A DNA stretch of 64,000 bases from Betaproteobacteria bacterium HGW-Betaproteobacteria-16 (GTDB lineage Bacteria; Pseudomonadota; Gammaproteobacteria; Burkholderiales; Burkholderiaceae_C). Both the position numbers and the translations under genes were made by a program. Within the stretch, counting starts at the first letter, position 1. Each line of letters begins with the position of its first letter. The notes beneath the pieces were generated by a model, which worked only from the letters and a program-made list of their open reading frames with translations, made no database searches and was not told where the DNA came from. Positions 1 to 12,614 of the stretch are shown here, one piece after another. Where the stretch lies: contig PHCQ01000003.1 in assembly GCA_002840835.1 (NCBI GenBank), forward strand, positions 82,254 through 146,253. Reading direction: 5' to 3'.

Positions 1-41
1 GCTGGATTGGTTTTTGCGTGAATGTCTGGAAAGGGCGAACG

Positions 42-989
42 GTGCACATCATTATCACGGATGCGTGGCTGGCCAAAAGCCGTGCCATGCATCTCAATGG
101 ACTCAAATTGGTTGCCGCCGGAGCGCTGGCTTCCGTCCTTCTGATGCTGGGATCGATCGCGACCTACCACTGGTTTTTTCTGGAAGGTGTGAGACAAGGC
201 TGGCCTGGATTTGCTTCCGTGGCGCGCATTGTTCATCAGAACCAACCCGATTCAAAAGACGCGTACGTGCGTGCCAATCTGGACGCCATGGCGCGCAAAC
301 TGGGCGAGATGCAGGCGCGCATGATGCAGATTGATTCCCTGGGTGAACGCGTGGCAGGGTTGGCAGGCCTGAATCCTGAGGAGTTCAAGGCGGCCGGAGC
401 CGGTGGGGCGCTGGTCAGCGGGCGGGAACTTTCGCTGGATGAATTGCTGACCGCCATGGATGATCTGGAGCAGGGGACGGGCTCGCGTGTCGACTGGCTC
501 ACCGTGATCGAATCGCGCCTGTTCGACCAGAAAATTCAGCGCACCCTCGTGCCCACTGAAGAGCCCGTGCCGGGTGTGCGGGTGGGCTCCAAGTTCGGGT
601 TTCGAATCGACCCCATCACGGGTCGTTCGGCCTTGCACACCGGCCTGGATTTCCCGGCGGACACCGGGACACCGATACTCGCGGCGGCCGGGGGCGTGGT
701 GGTGGTGCAGCAACACCACTCCGCCTACGGCAACATGGTTGAAATCGACCACGGCAATGAGTTGATCACCCGGTACGCCCACGCGTCTTCCGTGCACGTC
801 AAGAAGGGCGACATTGTGAAGCGTGGCCAGAAGATTGCGGAAGTCGGATCCACCGGGCGCTCTACCGGTCCTCACCTGCACTTCGAGGTGTGGGTTTCAG
901 GCGTTCCGCAAGACCCCCAGCGATTTCTCGCTGCTGGCGAGGGGATCACGGAGAGCCAGGTCGCCAGTGGCGCCGCCGCGCGGCGCTGA
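42..989 (+). CDS. M23 family metallopeptidase (membrane-anchored murein hydrolase)
   Basis: This is a probable cell-wall hydrolase or hydrolase regulator acting in the periplasm. One N-terminal membrane segment lies at about residues 20-40 (LKLVAAGALASVLLMLG). A helical region follows, and the C-terminal half is a LytM/M23 domain with the zinc-ligand motifs HTGLDFPADTG and HLHFEVW. Both expected ligand clusters are present, so the domain looks catalytically competent. I prefer the GTG at 42 (protein MHIIITDAWLAKSR), which has a GGAAAGGG-like ribosome site upstream; an in-frame GTG at 18 would add eight residues. The gene precedes secA by about 170 bases, an arrangement common in betaproteobacteria. 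The family is clear; the exact substrate is not. Confidence 0.88.
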   Translation: MHIIITDAWLAKSRAMHLNGLKLVAAGALASVLLMLGSIATYHWFFLEGVRQGWPGFASVARIVHQNQPDSKDAYVRANLDAMARKLGEMQARMMQIDSLGERVAGLAGLNPEEFKAAGAGGALVSGRELSLDELLTAMDDLEQGTGSRVDWLTVIESRLFDQKIQRTLVPTEEPVPGVRVGSKFGFRIDPITGRSALHTGLDFPADTGTPILAAAGGVVVVQQHHSAYGNMVEIDHGNELITRYAHASSVHVKKGDIVKRGQKIAEVGSTGRSTGPHLHFEVWVSGVPQDPQRFLAAGEGITESQVASGAAARR

Positions 990-1160
990 TTTTCCCGACT
1001 TCGCCACGGGTAAAATCTCCGGTTTGCTCTTGAAGCCCAACCGTTCGGCAGTATCTGTCGAACACCTTGTCCGTTTCTTGTCCTCTGGGCTCGCAAGCGT
1101 TCTCTGAATCCAATTCAGCCTGTCCGGTGCCCGCAAGGCGGTCGGTGCAGGCATGCACGT

Positions 1161-3905
<2,745 letters not shown>

Positions 3906-3973
3906 GCCTGCGCAGCCCAGGTACATCACCCACCAAAACGCAACTCACCCGCCAGGCCCCACACGGAGTTTTC

Positions 3974-5221
3974 ATGCCAGTCAATCTTCCTCCTCCAGCC
4001 GCCAGCGCATTGCACGGCATCGCGGGTGTTCGCATTGGTGTGACTCAGGCCGGCATTCGCAAGGCCAACCGAAAAGATCTCACCGTGTTCCTGCTGGATG
4101 AAGGATCGGCAGTGGGCGCTGCCTTCACCCAGAACCGCTATGCGGCCGCTCCGGTTCAGGTGGGCCGGGCTCATCTCAGTTCTGGCGCGGCCATTCGCGC
4201 CATGGTGGTCAACACCGGAAATGCCAATGCCGGTACCGGTGAAGCCGGTCTGAATGACGCGTGTCAGACCTGCCTGGCCCTTGCGAGGGCGCTCGGACTC
4301 GAGCACGAGCAGGTTCTTCCTTTTTCGACTGGCGTCATCATGGAGCCTCTTCCCATGGATCGGCTGCTGGCCGGTTTGCCTGGTGCGCTGGAGGACGCTG
4401 CGCAATCCGCTGCCACCTCAGGCGCCCAATGGCTGTCGGCCGCCGAAGGCATCATGACTACCGACACCGTGCCCAAGGCGGTCAGTGCAACGTTCGTGGT
4501 GGGTGGCGCTCAGTGCCGCGCGACCGGCATCGCCAAGGGAGCGGGCATGATCCGCCCCAACATGGCCACCATGCTCGGGTTCCTGGCAACCGATGCGTCC
4601 GTGGCGCCGGCATTGATGAACACCCTGGCGCGTCGCCTGGCCAACGTTTCCTTCAATCGGATCACGATTGATGGCGACACCAGCACGAACGACTCGTTCG
4701 TGGTCGTGGCCACCGGGCAAGCCGGCCATTCAATGATCACGGATCTCGACAGCGAAGATGGCCGCGCGCTGCTGGCTTCGCTTACACCGGTTGCACAGAC
4801 GCTGGCGCATGCGATCGTGCGCGACGGGGAGGGTGCCACCAAGTTCATCGCCGTCCAGGTGGCTGGGGGTGCAACCCCGGCCGAATGCCTGCAGGTGGCC
4901 TATGCGGTGGCGCACTCGCCGCTGGTGAAAACCGCGTTCTTTGCGAGCGACCCCAATCTGGGCCGCATTCTCGCTGCAGTGGGGTACGCCGGCATTGAAG
5001 ACCTTGATGTGTCGAGGATAGAACTCCGTCTGGGCGATGTGCACGTGGTGACGCAGGGCGGGCGGCACCCGGACTACCGGGAGGAGGACGGTCAGCGCGT
5101 CATGAAGGAGGCTGAAATTCTGGTGCAGATTGATCTGGGACGCGGAGAGGCCGCTGAAACGGTGTGGACCTGCGACTTCAGTCACGACTATGTGACCATC
5201 AATGCAGACTACCGTTCATGA
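3974..5221 (+). CDS. argJ: Bifunctional glutamate N-acetyltransferase / amino-acid acetyltransferase ArgJ
   Basis: ArgJ moves the acetyl group from N-acetylornithine to glutamate in the cyclic arginine pathway and, when bifunctional, also uses acetyl-CoA. The 415-residue protein starts at the ATG at 3974, which has GGAG about six bases upstream; the frame is open further upstream into the end of secA but without a plausible start. The self-cleavage site is visible in [13 protein letters not shown], where the threonine of the AT pair becomes the N-terminal nucleophile of the beta chain. Other family segments are [24 protein letters not shown] and the C-terminal [13 protein letters not shown]. 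The gene is intact and confidently identified. Confidence 0.97.
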   Translation: MPVNLPPPAASALHGIAGVRIGVTQAGIRKANRKDLTVFLLDEGSAVGAAFTQNRYAAAPVQVGRAHLSSGAAIRAMVVNTGNANAGTGEAGLNDACQTCLALARALGLEHEQVLPFSTGVIMEPLPMDRLLAGLPGALEDAAQSAATSGAQWLSAAEGIMTTDTVPKAVSATFVVGGAQCRATGIAKGAGMIRPNMATMLGFLATDASVAPALMNTLARRLANVSFNRITIDGDTSTNDSFVVVATGQAGHSMITDLDSEDGRALLASLTPVAQTLAHAIVRDGEGATKFIAVQVAGGATPAECLQVAYAVAHSPLVKTAFFASDPNLGRILAAVGYAGIEDLDVSRIELRLGDVHVVTQGGRHPDYREEDGQRVMKEAEILVQIDLGRGEAAETVWTCDFSHDYVTINADYRS

Positions 5222-5301
5222 ACTTCACACCGGTAGCCAAGTGCGGTCCTTTGGCTGGATCGCCCCTATGATGCGGCGCTTCCGGATGGGGAGATCGGTA
5301 C

Positions 5302-6183
5302 ATGAATGATGGACTTGAACGTGTGCTGGAGCGCGCCGAGCGCCTGATGGCAAGAATAGAGTCGGTGCTGCCATCCAGGCTGTCTGGCCCCGATTGGACT
5401 GCCTCCATCGCCTTCCGGTACCGCAAGCGAGGAAACGGACACGGCGTGCTCGAACCGGTGCGGCAGGTGGGTGCCATACGGCTGACCGACTTGCAGGAAA
5501 TTGATGATCAGAAACTCAAGATTCAGCGCAACACCCTCCAGTTCGTCAAAGGCCTGCCGGCCAACAACGTACTACTCACGGGCGCGCGCGGCACCGGGAA
5601 GTCGTCGCTGGTGAAGGCCTGTCTGCATGAGTTTGCCGCTGATGGATTGCGCTTGATCGAAGTCGACAAATCTGATCTGGTGGATCTGCCCGATATCGTC
5701 GATGTGGTGGCGGATCGTCCCGAACGATTCGTGGTGTTTTGTGACGATCTCAGCTTTGAAGATGGCGATCCCGGTTACAAGGCCCTCAAATCCATTCTGG
5801 ACGGATCGGTCTCTGCGGTCGGGCAAAACGTCTTGATCTATGCCACCAGCAACAGGCGCCACCTGTTGCCGGAATACATGAAAGAGAACCTTTCCTACAC
5901 GCACACGGCCGATGGTGAAGTGCATCCTGGCGAAGTCGTGGAAGAGAAAATTTCCCTGTCGGAGCGTTTTGGGCTGTGGGTCAGCTTCTATCCCTTCAGC
6001 CAGGACGAATACCTTTCGATCGTCGCCCAATGGTTGAGCGCCTTCGGTGTGTCCGAGTCCCACATCGAGGCGGCTCGCCCGCAAGCGCTGGTCTGGGCGT
6101 TGGAGCGTGGGTCGCGCAGCGGTCGGGTCGCTTACCAGTTTTCGCGTGATTACGCTGGCTCACATGCCATGCCCGAGCGCTGA
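5302..6183 (+). CDS. DUF815 family AAA-type ATPase
   Basis: This is a 293-residue P-loop ATPase of the DUF815 family. Walker A is LTGARGTGKSSL at about residue 90-101, and a Walker B-like FCDDLSFE follows about 50 residues later. The segment YATSNRRHLLPEYM is characteristic of the family. Members are conserved next to NUDIX and coaE/zapD genes in betaproteobacteria, but their cellular role is not established. The start at 5302 has a GGGGAG box. It is 15 bases upstream of the NUDIX gene, so the two are probably cotranscribed. The family call is sure; function is unknown. Confidence 0.9.
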   Translation: MNDGLERVLERAERLMARIESVLPSRLSGPDWTASIAFRYRKRGNGHGVLEPVRQVGAIRLTDLQEIDDQKLKIQRNTLQFVKGLPANNVLLTGARGTGKSSLVKACLHEFAADGLRLIEVDKSDLVDLPDIVDVVADRPERFVVFCDDLSFEDGDPGYKALKSILDGSVSAVGQNVLIYATSNRRHLLPEYMKENLSYTHTADGEVHPGEVVEEKISLSERFGLWVSFYPFSQDEYLSIVAQWLSAFGVSESHIEAARPQALVWALERGSRSGRVAYQFSRDYAGSHAMPER

Positions 6184-6198
6184 AGCGGTGAACTACGC

Positions 6199-6675
6199 AT
6201 GAGCGAAAGCATCCTGGTCGTCGATGGTGCCGAGGACCGAAACCGGTCCCTGGATGGTTCTGTCGTGGACGTTGCCGTGGGAATCCTTGTGGCCCCCAAT
6301 GGCGACCTGCTGTTGACCACGCGCCCGCCCGGAAAGGTCTATGCCGGGCACTGGGAGTTTCCAGGGGGAAAGCTGGAAGCGGGGGAGTCGGTGGAAGAGG
6401 CGCTGCGCCGGGAGCTTCAAGAAGAAATCGGCATCACGATCGGCCCCGCCCTTTTGTGGCGTGAGCAAGTCGTGGACTACCCGCATGCACTGGTGAGGCT
6501 GCACTTCTGCAAGGTGTTCGAGTGGGCGGGCGATCTGAATATGAAAGAAGGCCAGCGCTTCAGTTGGGAGAAACTCCCTGTGCAATGTACGCCGGTGCTT
6601 GCCGGCACTCGCCCCGTCCTGGAGTGGTTGGCTCAGGAACTGGAACAGCACGGCACTGCAAGCCGACCTTTCTGA
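6199..6675 (+). CDS. NUDIX hydrolase, MutT-like
   Basis: This 158-residue Nudix enzyme probably hydrolyses oxidised or non-canonical nucleoside triphosphates. The Nudix box is complete: GGKLEAGESVEEALRREL followed by QEEIG, with all the glutamates that bind magnesium. The HWEFPGGK segment before it is typical of MutT proper. There is no C-terminal thiamine-phosphate-synthase-like domain, unlike some betaproteobacterial MutT fusions. It follows the DUF815 ATPase with a 15-base gap and converges on yacG. MutT-type 8-oxo-dGTP cleavage is likely from the HWEFPGGK pattern but not proven. Confidence 0.88.
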   Translation: MSESILVVDGAEDRNRSLDGSVVDVAVGILVAPNGDLLLTTRPPGKVYAGHWEFPGGKLEAGESVEEALRRELQEEIGITIGPALLWREQVVDYPHALVRLHFCKVFEWAGDLNMKEGQRFSWEKLPVQCTPVLAGTRPVLEWLAQELEQHGTASRPF

Positions 6676-6787
6676 GCCTCAAAGCGAGGGTGCGCTTTTC
6701 TGTCCAAAGCGCTGCTCAATGCTCAGCCGTTGGATCAGGTCGGGGCGGACAGGACCATGTGAATGGGCCGACGAAACCACCGAATGC

Positions 6788-7009
6788 TCAGTGCTGACCT
6801 GAAAATTCCGAGGGGTTAGCAGCGTCGTGATCCTCAACCTTGAAACTTTCGCTGGCCCAGGCACCCAGATCGTGGTTCTTGCATCGCTCGCCGCAAAACG
6901 GCCGATGGGCATTGGTAGGTGCGTACACGCTGGGCCCGCCACACGCAGGGCAGCGCACGGTCCGCTCTTGAAAGCCTGCCTGTTCGCTGTTCTTGGGTTT
7001 GGCAACCAT
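6788..7009 (-). CDS. yacG: Zinc-binding DNA gyrase inhibitor YacG
   Basis: This small 73-residue zinc protein binds GyrB and inhibits gyrase in E. coli. The four-cysteine treble-clef site is intact: CPACG near residue 20 and FCGERCKNHDLG near residue 38. The acidic tail is usual for the family. It lies seven bases downstream of zapD, in the classical zapD-yacG order, and is probably the last gene of the pilBCD-coaE-zapD-yacG run. Confidence 0.93.
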   Translation of the reverse strand: MVAKPKNSEQAGFQERTVRCPACGGPSVYAPTNAHRPFCGERCKNHDLGAWASESFKVEDHDAANPSEFSGQH

Positions 7010-7016
7010 GGTTGGT

Positions 7017-7772
7017 TCAAGCGCAAAGCGTCAGTTCGAACGCCGCATCCTCTTGAGCCAGGTGAAGTCGATCATCGTCGCCTTGCCGCATGAGTCTCAC
7101 CGAGAACATGAGGCGGTTGCCGCTGATTTCGGGGATCAGACCAGAGACAGGATCGATGCTCAGGCGCAAAAGCTGAAATGTGCGTCCCTGTGGCAGGTTT
7201 TGTTGCAATTGCCCATTGACCGCAAGCATCTTCTGGGCCGAACCGGAGTCCCTCAGCATTTTGAGCAAGAGAACAATGGCGTCGGCCAGCGGTGCGAGGC
7301 TGAGCGACCAGCGATGCAGGTCCTTCTGCCTGTTCTCGGTGCTTGTGTGCTGCCAATGAAAGTAGGCTGGCAAATCAAATTCGCAGGTGCCACCCGGAAT
7401 CCCGATGCGGCTACGAATGCTCATGAGCCAATCGTTCTCAGTCAACGCATGGCCGGTCTTGCCGTGAAGCTGATTCAATGCGACGAAGCACCCTTCGAGC
7501 TGAGCGATGACGCCTTCAAGCAGATCTTCTGAAATCGCTGGGTTGCCGCGGTAACTGTTGAGTTGAAGCTTTTGTCTGTCCAGGTCCTTGAGGACGTCCG
7601 ATTTCATGTCTGCGCGCGAAGCAACATCCATGATTTCAAAAATGGTCTGGATGGCAAAGTGGTGATCCAGGGGGTGGCTGCGCGGCACCAGTTCCGCCAG
7701 CCGGCGGAACAGTTGCTCAAGGCGCAAATAGGTGCGGATGCGTTCGTTAAAGGGGTATTCGTACAGGATCAC
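7017..7772 (-). CDS. zapD: Cell division protein ZapD
   Basis: ZapD (formerly DUF1342/YacF) crosslinks FtsZ filaments at the division ring. The 251-residue protein has the family's N-terminal ILYEYPFNERIRTYLRLE segment and the later YRGNPAISEDLL and WLMSIRSRIGIPGG blocks. Length is normal. It is sandwiched between coaE and yacG, the conserved neighbourhood in beta- and gammaproteobacteria. It appears intact. Confidence 0.95.
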   Translation of the reverse strand: MILYEYPFNERIRTYLRLEQLFRRLAELVPRSHPLDHHFAIQTIFEIMDVASRADMKSDVLKDLDRQKLQLNSYRGNPAISEDLLEGVIAQLEGCFVALNQLHGKTGHALTENDWLMSIRSRIGIPGGTCEFDLPAYFHWQHTSTENRQKDLHRWSLSLAPLADAIVLLLKMLRDSGSAQKMLAVNGQLQQNLPQGRTFQLLRLSIDPVSGLIPEISGNRLMFSVRLMRQGDDDRLHLAQEDAAFELTLCA

Positions 7773-7826
7773 GGCTGCAGGGCTTCACGGGGCGGGGCCA
7801 GAGCGGAGGTTTCGCGCAATGATTCA

Positions 7827-8426
7827 TCATAGCCCGAACTGGGCCGCGAGATCGCTCACAAGGCTTCGCAGATGTTCCATCTCATTTCCGTCGTTGAAGA
7901 GGACGATGTCGGCGGCCGCCAGTCGCTGGCTTCTTGTGCTCTGATGCTGAATCACTCCGTTGATCGTGGCCAGGTCCCAGCCATTGCGGATCTGGACTCT
8001 GCGCACCTGCGTCGCCTGAGTGCAATCCACGACCACCACGTGATCCAGTTGCGGCCTCCAGCGAGGCGATTCGATCAAAAGAGGCACGTCGAACACCAGA
8101 CACGGCGCATGGCTACGGTCGGCCTGGAGGCGGATCTGGGCAGCGATCAACGGGTGCAGGATGGCTTCCAATTGTGCTTTGGCTTGCGGGTGCGTGAACA
8201 CGTGTTCGCGCATGTTTCCCCGATGGAGCGCGCCATCGGCATCTACAAAGTCCGGTCCGAATGTCTCTGCGATGGTTCGCATGGCGCTGCCTCCAGCTGC
8301 GGTGCAGGCGCGCGAAATGGCATCGGCGTCAATGACTTCGGCGCCACGGGCTTCCAGGAGCCTGGCCACCGAACTCTTGCCGCTGCCAATGCCCCCTGTC
8401 AGGCCCAGTCTATGAACAGCTGGCAT
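7827..8426 (-). CDS. coaE: Dephospho-CoA kinase
   Basis: CoaE phosphorylates dephospho-CoA in the last step of coenzyme A synthesis. The 199-residue protein starts with the P-loop GLTGGIGSGKSSVARLL and has the DADAISR box, the HPLI segment and FDVPLLIES. These are the standard CoaE motifs and the length is normal. It lies between pilD and zapD, as in many betaproteobacteria. Confidence 0.96.
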   Translation of the reverse strand: MPAVHRLGLTGGIGSGKSSVARLLEARGAEVIDADAISRACTAAGGSAMRTIAETFGPDFVDADGALHRGNMREHVFTHPQAKAQLEAILHPLIAAQIRLQADRSHAPCLVFDVPLLIESPRWRPQLDHVVVVDCTQATQVRRVQIRNGWDLATINGVIQHQSTRSQRLAAADIVLFNDGNEMEHLRSLVSDLAAQFGL

Positions 8427-8443
8427 GCGCCCTGGCCTTCACG

Positions 8444-9310
8444 CTAAAGACCGATGAGGGCAAGAATCGCTGCATGACCAAAGACCATGGCAGTCAATCC
8501 GGCCAATGCAAGGAAAGGACCAAAAGGCACATAACCACCTTCCCGCAACGACCCCTTGAACTTGATCGCCAGACCCACGACAGCGCCAATGACAGAAGCC
8601 ATGAGAATCATGGGAATCAGGGCCTGCCAGCCAAACCAGGCGCCCAAGGCCGCGAACAGCTTGAAGTCGCCATGGCCCATGCCTTCCTTGCCCGTGACCA
8701 GTTTGAAGCCCCAGTACACCAGCCAGAGCGACATGTAGCCACCCACGGCACCCCAGACCGCATCATTCAAACTGGCGCCCGTCAATTGCAGGGCGGCTCC
8801 GCAAAGACCGGCCCACAGCAATGGCAGCGTGATGTCGTCTGGCAACAGCGTGGTGTCCCAATCGATGAAGGTGAGGGTGAGCAACGCTGCTGCAAAACCA
8901 GCCCAGGCAATGGCTTGCCATGTCAGACCCCATTGCCAGCCACACCATGCGAAGAGGATGCCGCAGGCGAGTTCCACCAACGGGTAACGCGGGCTGATGG
9001 GCGTGGCGCAGGATCGGCAACGCCCGCGCAAGGCCAGGTAACTGACGATGGGAATGTTTTCAAACCACTGGATCTGGTGGCCACAATGAGGGCACCGTGA
9101 TCTGGGTGTCATCAGGTTGAACCGCGGCGCTTCTGCGCTTTCAACCGCGGGAGCGGCGCCGTCAGGCAGGTTGAGGGATGCACATTCCTGCGCCCAACTC
9201 AACTCCATCATCTTGGGCAAGCGGTGAATCACCACGTTGAGGAAGCTACCGATCAGCAACCCCAGAATCCCCAGCAGCGCCGCATCAGCGGCACCCAGTG
9301 ACAGCATCAA
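8444..9310 (-). CDS. pilD: Type IV prepilin peptidase / N-methyltransferase PilD
   Basis: PilD cleaves the leader of type IV prepilins and methylates the new N terminus, acting in the inner membrane. The 288-residue protein has about eight hydrophobic segments. The N-terminal cytoplasmic loop carries the two CxxC pairs (CPHCGHQ and CRSCATP). Catalytic aspartates are in FIDWDTTLLPDD and in the GMGHGDFKLFAALGAW motif (GxGD). It overlaps the end of pilC by four bases, showing tight coupling in the pilB-pilC-pilD operon. Confidence 0.96.
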   Translation of the reverse strand: MMLSLGAADAALLGILGLLIGSFLNVVIHRLPKMMELSWAQECASLNLPDGAAPAVESAEAPRFNLMTPRSRCPHCGHQIQWFENIPIVSYLALRGRCRSCATPISPRYPLVELACGILFAWCGWQWGLTWQAIAWAGFAAALLTLTFIDWDTTLLPDDITLPLLWAGLCGAALQLTGASLNDAVWGAVGGYMSLWLVYWGFKLVTGKEGMGHGDFKLFAALGAWFGWQALIPMILMASVIGAVVGLAIKFKGSLREGGYVPFGPFLALAGLTAMVFGHAAILALIGL

Positions 9311-10524
9311 ACCACCTGTCCCAGCTTGAAGATCGGGAGGTACATGGAAACGACGATGCCACCGATGATGGTGCCCAGGATCACGATGATGATGGGCTCC
9401 ATGAGGCTCGACAAGCCGGCCACCATGTCGTCAACCTCCGCTTCATAGAAATCGGCGGCTTTGCCTAGCATGTGGTCGATGGAGCCGGACTCCTCACCAA
9501 TGGCACACATCTGTAGCACCATGGATGGAAAGATGTTGGCGTTGGTCATCGCGTTGGTCAGGCTGGTGCCTGTGGAGACCTCTTGCTGGATTCGCTCCGT
9601 GGCGATGGCGTAGACCGAGTTGCCCGACGCTCCGCCCACGGAGTCCAGCGCTTCGACGAGGGGAACGCCCGCAGCGAACATGGTGGAAAGCGTGCGGGTC
9701 CAGCGGGCAATCACGGATTTTTCGACAAGAGTCCCGAAGATGGGCATCTTGAGCAGGACACGGTCCATGAAGCGCTGAACCTTTTCATTGCGTCGCCATG
9801 CCTGCATCAGGAAATAGCCGCCGCCGCCGAGTCCTCCAAATATCAGCCACCAGTATTCGGTGAAAAATTCGCTCATCGCGATCACGAACAGTGTGGGGCC
9901 AGGCAGGTCGGCTCCGAATGAAGTGAACACTTCCTTGAACGATGGGATCACGAAAATCATGATCACCGCGACGACCACAAAAGCGACGATGATCACCGAT
10001 ACCGGATACATCAGAGCCGATTTGATCTTGGACTTGATCGCTTCGGTTTTCTCCATGTAGACCGCCAGGCGGTCCAGCAATTCTTCGAGAATACCGGCGG
10101 CCTCGCCTGCTTCGACCAGATTGCAGTACAGGTTGTCAAAGTACAGCGGGTGCTTGCGGAAAGCTGCGCTGAGCGAGGTACCGGTTTCCACATCCGAGCG
10201 GATGTCGTTGAGCAGCTTGGTCACGCCAGGGTTGGGGTTGCCTCGTCCCACGATGTCAAACGACTGCAGAAGCGGCACACCCGCCTTCATCATGGTCGCC
10301 AGCTGACGTGTGAAGATGGCGATGTCTTTTGGCTTGATGCGCCTGCCCGAAGAAGTGCGACGTTTTTTGACCTTGCCTGGAATGATCCCTTGGCGGCGCA
10401 GCGCTGCCAAAACCTGGTTTTCACCCACCGCGCGCGTCTCGCCACGGACCGTTCTGCCGTTGCGGTCCTTGCCTTCCCACTCGAATACGAAGTCCTTGAT
10501 GCTCTTGGATGCAGCGGTTGCCAT
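9307..10524 (-). CDS. pilC: Type IV pilus inner-membrane platform protein PilC
   Basis: PilC is the inner-membrane platform on which the PilB and PilT motors act. The 405-residue protein has two T2SS-F (GspF) repeats. The first contains FTRQLATMMKAGVPLLQSFD, the second WTRTLSTMFAAGVPLVEALD, and the C-terminal helix follows LSSLMEPIIIVILG. Three membrane helices are visible. It lies between pilB and pilD with a four-base overlap to pilD. The gene is intact. Confidence 0.97.
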   Translation of the reverse strand: MATAASKSIKDFVFEWEGKDRNGRTVRGETRAVGENQVLAALRRQGIIPGKVKKRRTSSGRRIKPKDIAIFTRQLATMMKAGVPLLQSFDIVGRGNPNPGVTKLLNDIRSDVETGTSLSAAFRKHPLYFDNLYCNLVEAGEAAGILEELLDRLAVYMEKTEAIKSKIKSALMYPVSVIIVAFVVVAVIMIFVIPSFKEVFTSFGADLPGPTLFVIAMSEFFTEYWWLIFGGLGGGGYFLMQAWRRNEKVQRFMDRVLLKMPIFGTLVEKSVIARWTRTLSTMFAAGVPLVEALDSVGGASGNSVYAIATERIQQEVSTGTSLTNAMTNANIFPSMVLQMCAIGEESGSIDHMLGKAADFYEAEVDDMVAGLSSLMEPIIIVILGTIIGGIVVSMYLPIFKLGQVV

Positions 10525-10556
10525 GATGTCCTCGGGTTCTGGCGCCTAGTGCGCGA

Positions 10557-12290
10557 TCATTCGTTGGTGACGCTGAGCACTTCTTCCAGCGACGTCAGGC
10601 CTTGTCTGACCTTGAGCAGTCCGGACTCACGAAGCGTGCGCACACCCTCTTTGCTGGCCTGTTGAGCAATGTCCAGCGCACTTCCGCCCCGCAGGATGAT
10701 TCGCTGGATTTCTTCAGAAATGGGCATCACCTGGTAAATGCCGACGCGGCCCTTGTACCCGTTGTTGCAGGCTGAGCAGCCCACAGGCTTGAAGGGCGTC
10801 CAGGTTCCGTCCAGATCCTCACTCTTGAAGCCAGCATCAATGAGTGCTTTGCGCGGCACATCCAGCGGCGCCTTGCAGGTCGGACACAGCCTGCGGCCCA
10901 GTCGCTGGGCCGTGATCAGAATGACGCTGGATGCAATGTTGAACGTGGGAATCCCCATGTTCATCATCCGCGTCAGTGTCGTAGGGGCGTCGTTCGTGTG
11001 AAGCGTGGACAGCACCATGTGGCCGGTCTGGGCGGCCTTGATCGAAATGTCGGCGGTTTCGAGGTCGCGAATCTCACCGACCATGATCACATCGGGATCT
11101 TGACGAAGAAACGCCTTGAGAGCCGCCGCAAAAGTCAGTCCGGCCTTCTCGTTCACATTGACCTGGTTGACGCCAGGCAAGTTGATCTCGGACGGATCCT
11201 CTGCTGTGGAAATGTTGATGCCTGGCTTGTTCAAGATGTTCAGGCAGGTGTAGAGCGACACCGTCTTGCCCGACCCGGTCGGACCGGTGACGAGGACCAT
11301 TCCATACGGACGGGATATCGCGGACATCAACCGCTCTTTTTCTTCCGGTTCATAGCCCAGCGCGTCGATGCCCACCTTGGCACTGCTCGGATCCAGAATC
11401 CGGATCACGATCTTTTCGCCAAACAAGGTGGGCAGCGTGCTGACACGGAAATCGATCACCCGGTCCGGGCCGATCTTCAGCTTCATGCGGCCATCCTGGG
11501 GCACCCGCTTCTCGGAGATGTCCATGCGGGAAATCACCTTGATGCGCGAAGCCAGCTTGTCCTTGATGGCAATGGGCGGTGAGGCAATCTCCCTGAGCTC
11601 GCCGTCGATCCGGAACCGCACACGGTAGGCATGCTCATACGGCTCAAAATGCAAATCGGATGCACGCATGTTGAATGCGTCGATCAGCATCTTGTGAAGA
11701 AACTTCACCACGGGGGCGTCGTCTACCTCGGACGCCTTGTCCGCGGCGTCACTCACCACCGCTTCAGTGGCAAGGTCGTCAAATTCGATGTCGCCGCCGA
11801 TGATGTTGTCCATCGCCTCGTTGGCGGTGGTGCTCTGCGATTCAACCAGCTTGCTGAGCTTGTCGTATTCGGCAATGACCCAGTCCACACCCAACTGGGT
11901 AGCGAACTTGATTTTTTCGACGGCTTGCTGGTCAGCCGGATCAGCGGTGGCGACGATGAGCCGGTTGCTGCGCTTGCTCAACACCACGATGCGGTAGTCA
12001 GAGCAGATCTTGGGGTCCAATAGGCCCTTGGGCAGGCGCTCGGCGTCAATCGCATCAAGGTCGAGCAACGGCGCTGCAAAGGCGCTCGCGATCGTGTGCG
12101 CCATGTCTGCGGCAGAGACAGCGCCAGAGTTCGTCAACTCCGCGATGAAGCTGGTGCGCCCGCTTTGGGCCTTCTTGTACAGATCCTCTGCGGTCTTCTG
12201 CTTGAGCTTGCCCGCAGACACGAGCGCCCGTCCCAAGCCGGGAAGGGCCATGGAAGAGCTATCCTGGGTTACCGTATCGACAGACGCCAT
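10557..12290 (-). CDS. pilB: Type IV pilus assembly ATPase PilB
   Basis: PilB is the hexameric ATPase that powers pilus extension. The 577-residue protein has an N-terminal MshEN/T2SSE_N region and the catalytic core with Walker A GPTGSGKTVSLY, the Asp box, Walker B (VGEIRDLETADI) and His box (STLHTNDAPTTLTRM). A zinc-binding four-cysteine element is present (CPTCKAP and CSACNNGYKGRVG). It is the first gene of the pilus operon and the last chromosomal gene before the island boundary, about 160 bases from the left attachment repeat. The island does not interrupt it. Confidence 0.98.
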   Translation of the reverse strand: MASVDTVTQDSSSMALPGLGRALVSAGKLKQKTAEDLYKKAQSGRTSFIAELTNSGAVSAADMAHTIASAFAAPLLDLDAIDAERLPKGLLDPKICSDYRIVVLSKRSNRLIVATADPADQQAVEKIKFATQLGVDWVIAEYDKLSKLVESQSTTANEAMDNIIGGDIEFDDLATEAVVSDAADKASEVDDAPVVKFLHKMLIDAFNMRASDLHFEPYEHAYRVRFRIDGELREIASPPIAIKDKLASRIKVISRMDISEKRVPQDGRMKLKIGPDRVIDFRVSTLPTLFGEKIVIRILDPSSAKVGIDALGYEPEEKERLMSAISRPYGMVLVTGPTGSGKTVSLYTCLNILNKPGINISTAEDPSEINLPGVNQVNVNEKAGLTFAAALKAFLRQDPDVIMVGEIRDLETADISIKAAQTGHMVLSTLHTNDAPTTLTRMMNMGIPTFNIASSVILITAQRLGRRLCPTCKAPLDVPRKALIDAGFKSEDLDGTWTPFKPVGCSACNNGYKGRVGIYQVMPISEEIQRIILRGGSALDIAQQASKEGVRTLRESGLLKVRQGLTSLEEVLSVTNE

Positions 12291-12450
12291 AGAGCCGTAA
12301 TCTATCGCAAATCAACGACTTGCCTCGCACAATTGAGGCGAATTGTGCCGAATTTGCCTATTCTTGGCGAAGAGCCGTTGTTTACGTGTCGTGAAGCAGT
12401 CGCCGCGCCGCCGGTGCCAATGCCGGACGGTATCTGTGGGGCGACCAGCG

Positions 12451-12497
<47 letters not shown>

Positions 12498-12580
12498 TGC
12501 CCTCAAAAGGGTCAAAACGGGTCCTTCGCGGCGTCGGCACCACGAAGAATCAACATCTTAGCAGTACTGCAGCGCATTTC

Positions 12581-12610
12581 AGCGAAGTCCAGCGAAGCCT
12601 GGCGAAGGGG
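12581..12610 (+). repeat. Three tandem 10-bp units near attL
   Basis: The units are AGCGAAGTCC, AGCGAAGCCT and GGCGAAGGGG, sharing GCGAAG at a spacing of ten bases, about one helical turn. They lie between the attachment core and the shared 20-bp repeat. Helically phased short repeats beside an att core suggest recombinase or excisionase binding; this is inference. Confidence 0.55.
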
Positions 12611-12614
12611 TCGC